A DNA stretch of 64,000 nucleotides from JAMXLG01 sp963765935 (GTDB taxonomy: Bacteria; Vulcanimicrobiota; Vulcanimicrobiia; Vulcanimicrobiales; Vulcanimicrobiaceae). The position numbers were made by a program, and so were the translations under genes. Every line of letters begins with the position of its first letter. Position 1 is the stretch's first letter. Under the pieces are notes generated by a model. The model searched no databases. It was given only the letters and a program-made list of their open reading frames with translations, and had not been told where the DNA came from. Positions 60,085 to 64,000 of the stretch are shown here, piece after piece. Where the stretch lies: the NCBI GenBank assembly GCA_963765935.1, contig CAVXXX010000001.1, positions 310,001-374,000 of the forward strand, in the 5' to 3' direction.

Positions 60085-61098
60085 ATGGAAGTTTCCGTTC
60101 GCACCGAGACATGGGCGTTTCGTTACCCATTCCGCATCACCGGATACGAGTGGACCGATCAAGAGCTCGTCGTCGCCGAAGTCACCGACGGCCGCCATCG
60201 CGGCCGAGGCGAAGCCCTCGGCGTCTACTATAAAAATGAAACGGCTTCGAGCATGAGCGCGCAAATCATTGCGGCGGCGCAACGTGCAACCACCGTTGCC
60301 GAACTCGCCGAAGTGACTGCGTCGCTAGCGGCCGGCGGCGCAAAAAACGCCCTCGATTGTGCGCTATGGGAACTGCGTGCGCGGCGAGAAATGGTGCCGG
60401 TTTGGCGCCTCGCGGGGTTGCCCTCGTCACCGCGGCCGGTTCAAACGACGTATACGGTCGGCGCGGCGGAGCCGGAAAAAATGGCCGAACGAGCTCGTGA
60501 CTTTGCCACCGCAACGGCGCTCAAACTCAAACTCACCGGCGACGGCCGCGATGCCGAGCGCGTGCGCGCCGTTCGCGGCGTGCGTCCCGACGTGTGGCTC
60601 GGCGTCGACGGTAATCAAGGACTCACCCGTGCCTCGCTCGAGACGTTGCTTCCCACCTTCGTTCAGTGTGCCGTGCAACTCGTCGAACAGCCGCTGCCGG
60701 TCGAGCGCGACGCCGATCTCGACGACCTGGATTCACCGATACCGATCGCCGCCGACGAAAGCATGCAAACGGTGAACGACATCGAGACGCTCCTCGGGCG
60801 CTTCGATACGATAAACATCAAACTCGATAAGTGCGGCGGCCTCACGGAAGCACTGCGCATGCAAGCACGAGCGCGGGAGCTCGGCTTGAGCGTGATGGTC
60901 GGATGCATGGGTGGAACGTCGCTCTCAATGGCGCCCGCCTTCGTCGTCGCCCAACGCTGCGATATCGTCGATCTCGACGGACCGCTTCTTCTCGCCTCCG
61001 ACCGGTCGCCGTCGGCGATCTACCGGAACGGTTGCATCGATTGCCCCGAGGATGTGTGGGGATTCTCTCCTTCGCTCGCCGCCCAAGACGTGGAGTAG
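60085..61098 (+). CDS. Enolase-superfamily dipeptide epimerase (L-Ala-D/L-Glu type)
   Basis: A 337-aa enzyme of the muconate-lactonising subgroup. The N-terminal capping domain (about 1-120) contains EVTDGRHRGRGEALGVYY. In the barrel, K-L-K-L is the K-x-K general base, GVDGNQG the first metal Asp, LVEQPLP the second metal Glu, AADES the third metal ligand and NIKLDKCGG the opposite-face Lys. This set is the one of dipeptide epimerases and N-acylamino-acid racemases. GGGAGGGG lies about 10 nt before the ATG. The neighbouring serine hydrolase and solute-binding lipoprotein suggest peptidoglycan-peptide use (L-Ala-D-Glu), which is inference. Confidence 0.85.
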   Translation: MEVSVRTETWAFRYPFRITGYEWTDQELVVAEVTDGRHRGRGEALGVYYKNETASSMSAQIIAAAQRATTVAELAEVTASLAAGGAKNALDCALWELRARREMVPVWRLAGLPSSPRPVQTTYTVGAAEPEKMAERARDFATATALKLKLTGDGRDAERVRAVRGVRPDVWLGVDGNQGLTRASLETLLPTFVQCAVQLVEQPLPVERDADLDDLDSPIPIAADESMQTVNDIETLLGRFDTINIKLDKCGGLTEALRMQARARELGLSVMVGCMGGTSLSMAPAFVVAQRCDIVDLDGPLLLASDRSPSAIYRNGCIDCPEDVWGFSPSLAAQDVE

Positions 61099-61104
61099 TT
61101 GATA

Positions 61105-62190
61105 ATGATCGGACTCTCGCTTGTATTCGCTGCAGCGCTCAGCACAACGCAAACCGCCACGATCGGCTCCATCGTGCGCGACGCCATGGCAACGCAACAT
61201 TTGACGGGCGTCGAAATCGGCGTCGGGCGTAAGGGTACGCTGTTGTATTCGGCCGGCTACGGATTGCGCAATCGTAGCGCGCGTCTTCCCGTCACCGCGG
61301 ACACCGTTTTCGAGATCGGCTCGATCACCAAACAGTTCACGGCGGCCGGCGTCATGTTACTCGTCCAACGCGGCCGCATTTCGCTCGATGCTCCGCTCGC
61401 GCGCTATCTCCCTGAAGTGCAGCACGCAAATGAGATCACGATCCGCGAATTACTCGACCAAACGACGGGCCTGCACGACTATTTGGAAGACAAGGCCCTC
61501 TTCGCGCAGGTCACCGCCGCAACGCTAAAACCGCATCCCATTTCGTACTACGTCAATATCGGCGCGAAACTGCCGCTCCAATTCAAGCCGGGCACGAAGT
61601 GGTCGTACAGCAATACGAATTACGCGATCCTCGGAATGCTCGCGGCAAAAATGAGCGGACAACCGTACGAAGCGTACATTCGCTCCGCGATTCTGGTCCC
61701 GCAGCAGCTTGCCGCAACGGAATTTATGACTACCGCGCCGCCTCAAGGCTCCAACACCTCCGAAGGCTACGACTACGTGAAGAAGCGTTACGTCACATTG
61801 CCGGTTTACGATATGTCGTGGGCAAACTCGGCAGGCGCGCTTGCATCGAACGCGCAGAATCTCGTTCGTTGGGACGGCGCCTTCTTCTCGGGCAACGTCC
61901 TCTCACCGGATTCCGTCAAGACCGCAATCACGCCGCCGCCCGGAATTCCCGCGCTCGTCAAAAAGGACGAGCGAAACAATATCGCCCAGGGCTACGCATT
62001 CGGCTGGATGGCGGGACAAGACGAAGGCCGCCGCCTCATCTGGCACAACGGCGGAACGCTCGGCGCACGAGCAATGAATCTCGTCTTCCTATCAGACGGC
62101 CTAGAAATCATCGTACTCACGAACCAGACAACAGCCGACCCAGAATCAATCGCCCTCCGCATAGCTCGAATGCTTTACGGAGCGAAATAA
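61105..62190 (+). CDS. Exported serine hydrolase, beta-lactamase/DD-peptidase (class C-like) family
   Basis: A 361-aa protein with a short N-terminal signal-like segment (MIGLSLVFAAALSTTQTA). The catalytic residues are Ser73-Ile-Thr-Lys76 (EIGSITKQFTAAG) and Tyr168-Ser-Asn170 (TKWSYSNTNYAILG), and the third motif is H-N-G-G (LIWHNGGTLGARAM). The strand order and size match class C-like D-peptidases/esterases. It starts 6 bp after the epimerase stop, so the two form an operon. The foldback element begins 14 bp after its stop. Confidence 0.9.
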   Translation: MIGLSLVFAAALSTTQTATIGSIVRDAMATQHLTGVEIGVGRKGTLLYSAGYGLRNRSARLPVTADTVFEIGSITKQFTAAGVMLLVQRGRISLDAPLARYLPEVQHANEITIRELLDQTTGLHDYLEDKALFAQVTAATLKPHPISYYVNIGAKLPLQFKPGTKWSYSNTNYAILGMLAAKMSGQPYEAYIRSAILVPQQLAATEFMTTAPPQGSNTSEGYDYVKKRYVTLPVYDMSWANSAGALASNAQNLVRWDGAFFSGNVLSPDSVKTAITPPPGIPALVKKDERNNIAQGYAFGWMAGQDEGRRLIWHNGGTLGARAMNLVFLSDGLEIIVLTNQTTADPESIALRIARMLYGAK

Positions 62191-62203
62191 CACCTCACAC
62201 AAG

Positions 62204-62388
62204 TAACATGCCGTGATACGGCGTTCCACGTAGGTAGCCGTTTGGTCGCGGGGTGTTGGAGCTTTTCGCGGAGCGCAGGATGCGCGGGAGCGAAAAGTCA
62301 GCAAGTAGCATTTTCACACGATGTGAAAATGCGGGCGTCCCCGCGACCAAATGGCTACCGTAGTGGAACGCCGTATCACGGCATGTTA
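62204..62388. repeat. Multi-branched inverted-repeat (foldback) element
   Basis: A 185-bp structure between two convergent genes. The outer arms (62204-62229 and 62363-62388) are a perfect 26-bp inverted repeat beginning TAACATGCCGTGATACGG. After a 3-nt bulge on each side a second arm pair (62233-62253 and 62339-62359) matches over 21 bp with one G-T. Inside lie two separate hairpins: CTTTTCGC at 62262-62269 with GCGAAAAG at 62290-62297 (enclosing GCGCA-GGA-TGCGC), and GCATTTTCAC at 62308-62317 with its complement at 62323-62332. The right arm ends on the stop codon of the solute-binding protein. No ORF is seen inside. Confidence 0.8.
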
Positions 62389-64000
62389 CGGCCCTCGTTC
62401 AATTCGCCAGGAGGCGATGTTCCAGAGTGAGGATGTGGGCGCCGGATCGACGCCTTTGAGTGAGTCGATGTGAACGGCAACGTGGCCTTGCTGCCACAGT
62501 GGGATTAACGGCACTTCTTCTGCAACGCGGCCCTGGATTGCGATTGACTGCCGCCGCCGCTCGTTCCAGTCGTAACTTGCAACCGACGCTGCGTCGGCCG
62601 CGCTGACCTTCGCGTCGCAAAAGCGCGAGAAATTGAATCCGTTCGGCGGCATCTGATCGCAGCCGAAAAACCAGCTCAAATCCGGATCCGTCGGCGCGAT
62701 CAGCTGCACAAACGCGACCTCGAATTTACCCGAGAGCAGCGGCCCGCCGTCTTTCGCCGGCGCCGTGAAGACTTGCGTCGGATATCCGCGCAGCGTGATT
62801 CTCACACCGAGCGCGCGCATCGCTTGTTGCAACAGCACGCCGAAGTTTGTGCCTTCCGCCTCTTGTAAGTCGTACGCGTAATTGAGTTCCAGCGGCACGC
62901 CGTTATGCAAACGCACCCCGCCCGGCCCTTGCCGCCAACCGGCATCATCGAGCAGTTGCTTCGCTCGCGCGAGATCGTACGGAAACTGACGAACTGACGG
63001 ATCGTATGTCGCACCGAACAGACCGGCAGGAGCGCCCGCCGTAGATTGCGCGCCTCTCGTCCCGTCATGCACGATGCGCCCGTAGTCGACGCCTTGCGCG
63101 AGCGCACGGCGAACGCGTACATCGTCCAAGCGCGAACTGCCGACATTGAACACCAGAAGGGCCGCGCCGCCGCTATCGGTTTTCGCGGCCGAAACGCCAG
63201 GAATCGGATGGAAGTCATGCGTGTATTGCGCCTGCGTGACAAATGCGGAATCCAGTTCTCCGGTTCGCAATTCGTCATAGAGCGTCGTCACGCTCGGAAC
63301 CGATTTCAACGTCAGATGCGCGATTGCGGGTGCGCCTCGGAAATATGAGGGGTTCGCGGCGAACCGAATGTAATCGCCGTGCGACCACTCCTCGACGCGA
63401 TACGGCCCGCTGCCGACGGGCATTGTGTTGAACGCTGCGTTATTGATGTCCCGTTCGCGCGAGAGCACGTGCTGCGGCAGCACCGGATAGTTATTGTCCG
63501 GCGCAAAAAAGTCCGAGAAGAGCGGCGAGAAACGGTGCTTCAATCGCACGCGAACCGTATAAGGATCCGGCGCACTAACGCGCGCGATCTCATCGTAACC
63601 GGTACGCGAGGGCACATTGATCGCGGGATTCATGACCATTCTGTAGCTGTACACGACGTCGGCAGCAGTGAGCGGCTGCCCATCCTGCCATCGTACGCCG
63701 TGACGAAGATGGTAGGTCACCGTCAATCCGTCGGAGGAAACCCCGCCGTTACGCGCGCTCGGAACCGCTTCGGCCAAATCCGGCCGCAAGCGGCCCTGCG
63801 CATCGATCGTCAAAAGATAGGAAAAGATGACCGGACCGATCGTTGCGGTGATGCCGCCCTGTTCGAGCAACGGATTGAGCGTATGCGGCTCGCCCACGAC
63901 GCCGAGCGTCACCGACGAGGCGTCGGCGTGGTGCGTGCCCTTCGTGCAGCCGGAGAGCAGGAGCGCAGCGAGGGCGCCGGCGCAAAAGATGATATTTTGG
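62386..64000 (-). CDS. Family-5 peptide-binding lipoprotein, 5' end outside window
   Basis: An OppA/DppA-like (SBP family 5) lipoprotein of which about 537 codons are visible. The start codon is beyond the window end: the frame continues upstream of the first GTG (63912) through a lipoprotein leader ending LLLSGC-T. Typical blocks are GVVGEPHTLNPLLEQGG, RPDLAEAVPSARNGG, GVRWQDGQPLTAADVVYSYR and VGSGPYRVEEWSHGD. It is the intact paralogue of the broken gene at 17574-19198. The stop codon lies in the right arm of the foldback element. Ligand unknown; neighbours suggest cell-wall peptides. Confidence 0.92.
   Translation of the reverse strand, partial: QNIIFCAGALAALLLSGCTKGTHHADASSVTLGVVGEPHTLNPLLEQGGITATIGPVIFSYLLTIDAQGRLRPDLAEAVPSARNGGVSSDGLTVTYHLRHGVRWQDGQPLTAADVVYSYRMVMNPAINVPSRTGYDEIARVSAPDPYTVRVRLKHRFSPLFSDFFAPDNNYPVLPQHVLSRERDINNAAFNTMPVGSGPYRVEEWSHGDYIRFAANPSYFRGAPAIAHLTLKSVPSVTTLYDELRTGELDSAFVTQAQYTHDFHPIPGVSAAKTDSGGAALLVFNVGSSRLDDVRVRRALAQGVDYGRIVHDGTRGAQSTAGAPAGLFGATYDPSVRQFPYDLARAKQLLDDAGWRQGPGGVRLHNGVPLELNYAYDLQEAEGTNFGVLLQQAMRALGVRITLRGYPTQVFTAPAKDGGPLLSGKFEVAFVQLIAPTDPDLSWFFGCDQMPPNGFNFSRFCDAKVSAADAASVASYDWNERRRQSIAIQGRVAEEVPLIPLWQQGHVAVHIDSLKGVDPAPTSSLWNIASWRIERGP

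Noticed and set aside
62204..62388. Integron attC site
   Set aside because: The arms lack the GTTRRRY/RYYYAAC core boxes, there is no integrase, and the neighbours are not promoterless cassettes.
1..64000. CRISPR array, prophage or insertion sequence
   Set aside because: No regularly spaced direct repeats, transposase, integrase, phage structural genes or cas genes were seen.

Overview
The window comes from a GC-rich, gene-dense bacterial chromosome. A TonB-dependent receptor, a BlaR-type protease ending in a TonB-like domain and several lipoprotein signal peptides point to a diderm. An aa3-type oxidase, a bc-type complex, a KatG/OxyR locus and a PQQ dehydrogenase point to aerobic life. The respiratory genes resemble the actinobacterial ctaE-qcrAB / ctaC-ctaD-ctaF arrangement inside what looks like a diderm, which would fit a deep diderm Terrabacteria lineage such as candidate phylum Eremiobacterota (WPS-2). 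That placement is inference, not something the sequence proves. No rRNA, tRNA, CRISPR array, insertion sequence or prophage was seen.

Layout. 0-4.2 kb: a DUF1579-like fragment, a GFA-domain protein, an AraC/GyrI regulator overlapping an amidase, and an hsp20 gene followed by a 32-codon ORF. 4.2-7.4 kb: a BlaI/BlaR-like pair with a serine hydrolase and palindromic operators. 7.4-24.7 kb: many cell-envelope and peptide genes (alanine racemase, PBP4, SIS protein, TonB receptor, muramoyl-alanine amidase, a frameshifted family-5 solute-binding protein, a class A-fold serine hydrolase, an S9 peptidase, a reduced BatA/BatD locus). 25.5-28.8 kb: oxyR followed by a katG with three frameshifts. 29-38 kb: secreted and membrane proteins of unknown role, including a paralogous pair and a 51-aa glycine-rich protein, then an orphan solute-binding protein, a MocR-type and an AraC-type regulator. 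38-41 kb: an ECF sigma factor with a DUF899 protein, a 44-aa ORF and a tandem DUF1579-like protein. 42-47 kb: a ferritin-like protein, a frameshifted Tat alpha/beta hydrolase and a sigma/anti-sigma/ABC operon. 47-49 kb: a nickel/cobalt transporter and an EAL protein. 49-57.3 kb: a divergent nine-gene respiratory cluster. 57.3-64 kb: a peroxiredoxin-like gene with an in-frame TGA at the catalytic position, a DDAH-like enzyme, a dipeptide epimerase, a serine hydrolase, a 185-bp foldback structure and a second family-5 solute-binding protein cut by the window end.

How the genes may work together. The respiratory cluster would carry electrons from quinol through Rieske/cytochrome b, and from an alcohol through the PQQ dehydrogenase, to a mono-haem cytochrome c and then to the aa3 oxidase. 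All seven junctions within its two arms are exact 4-nt overlaps. A second theme is peptidoglycan turnover: racemase, PBP4, amidase, Ala-Glu-type epimerase, four further serine beta-lactamase-fold enzymes and two peptide-binding lipoproteins. The six clear indels fall in only three genes (katG three, one solute-binding protein two, one hydrolase one). This clustering favours real gene decay over uniform sequencing error, but it cannot exclude error.

The strongest candidates for something undescribed are the probable selenocysteine peroxiredoxin (57344-57871) with a bacterial SECIS-like hairpin, and the multi-branched inverted-repeat element at 62204-62388.
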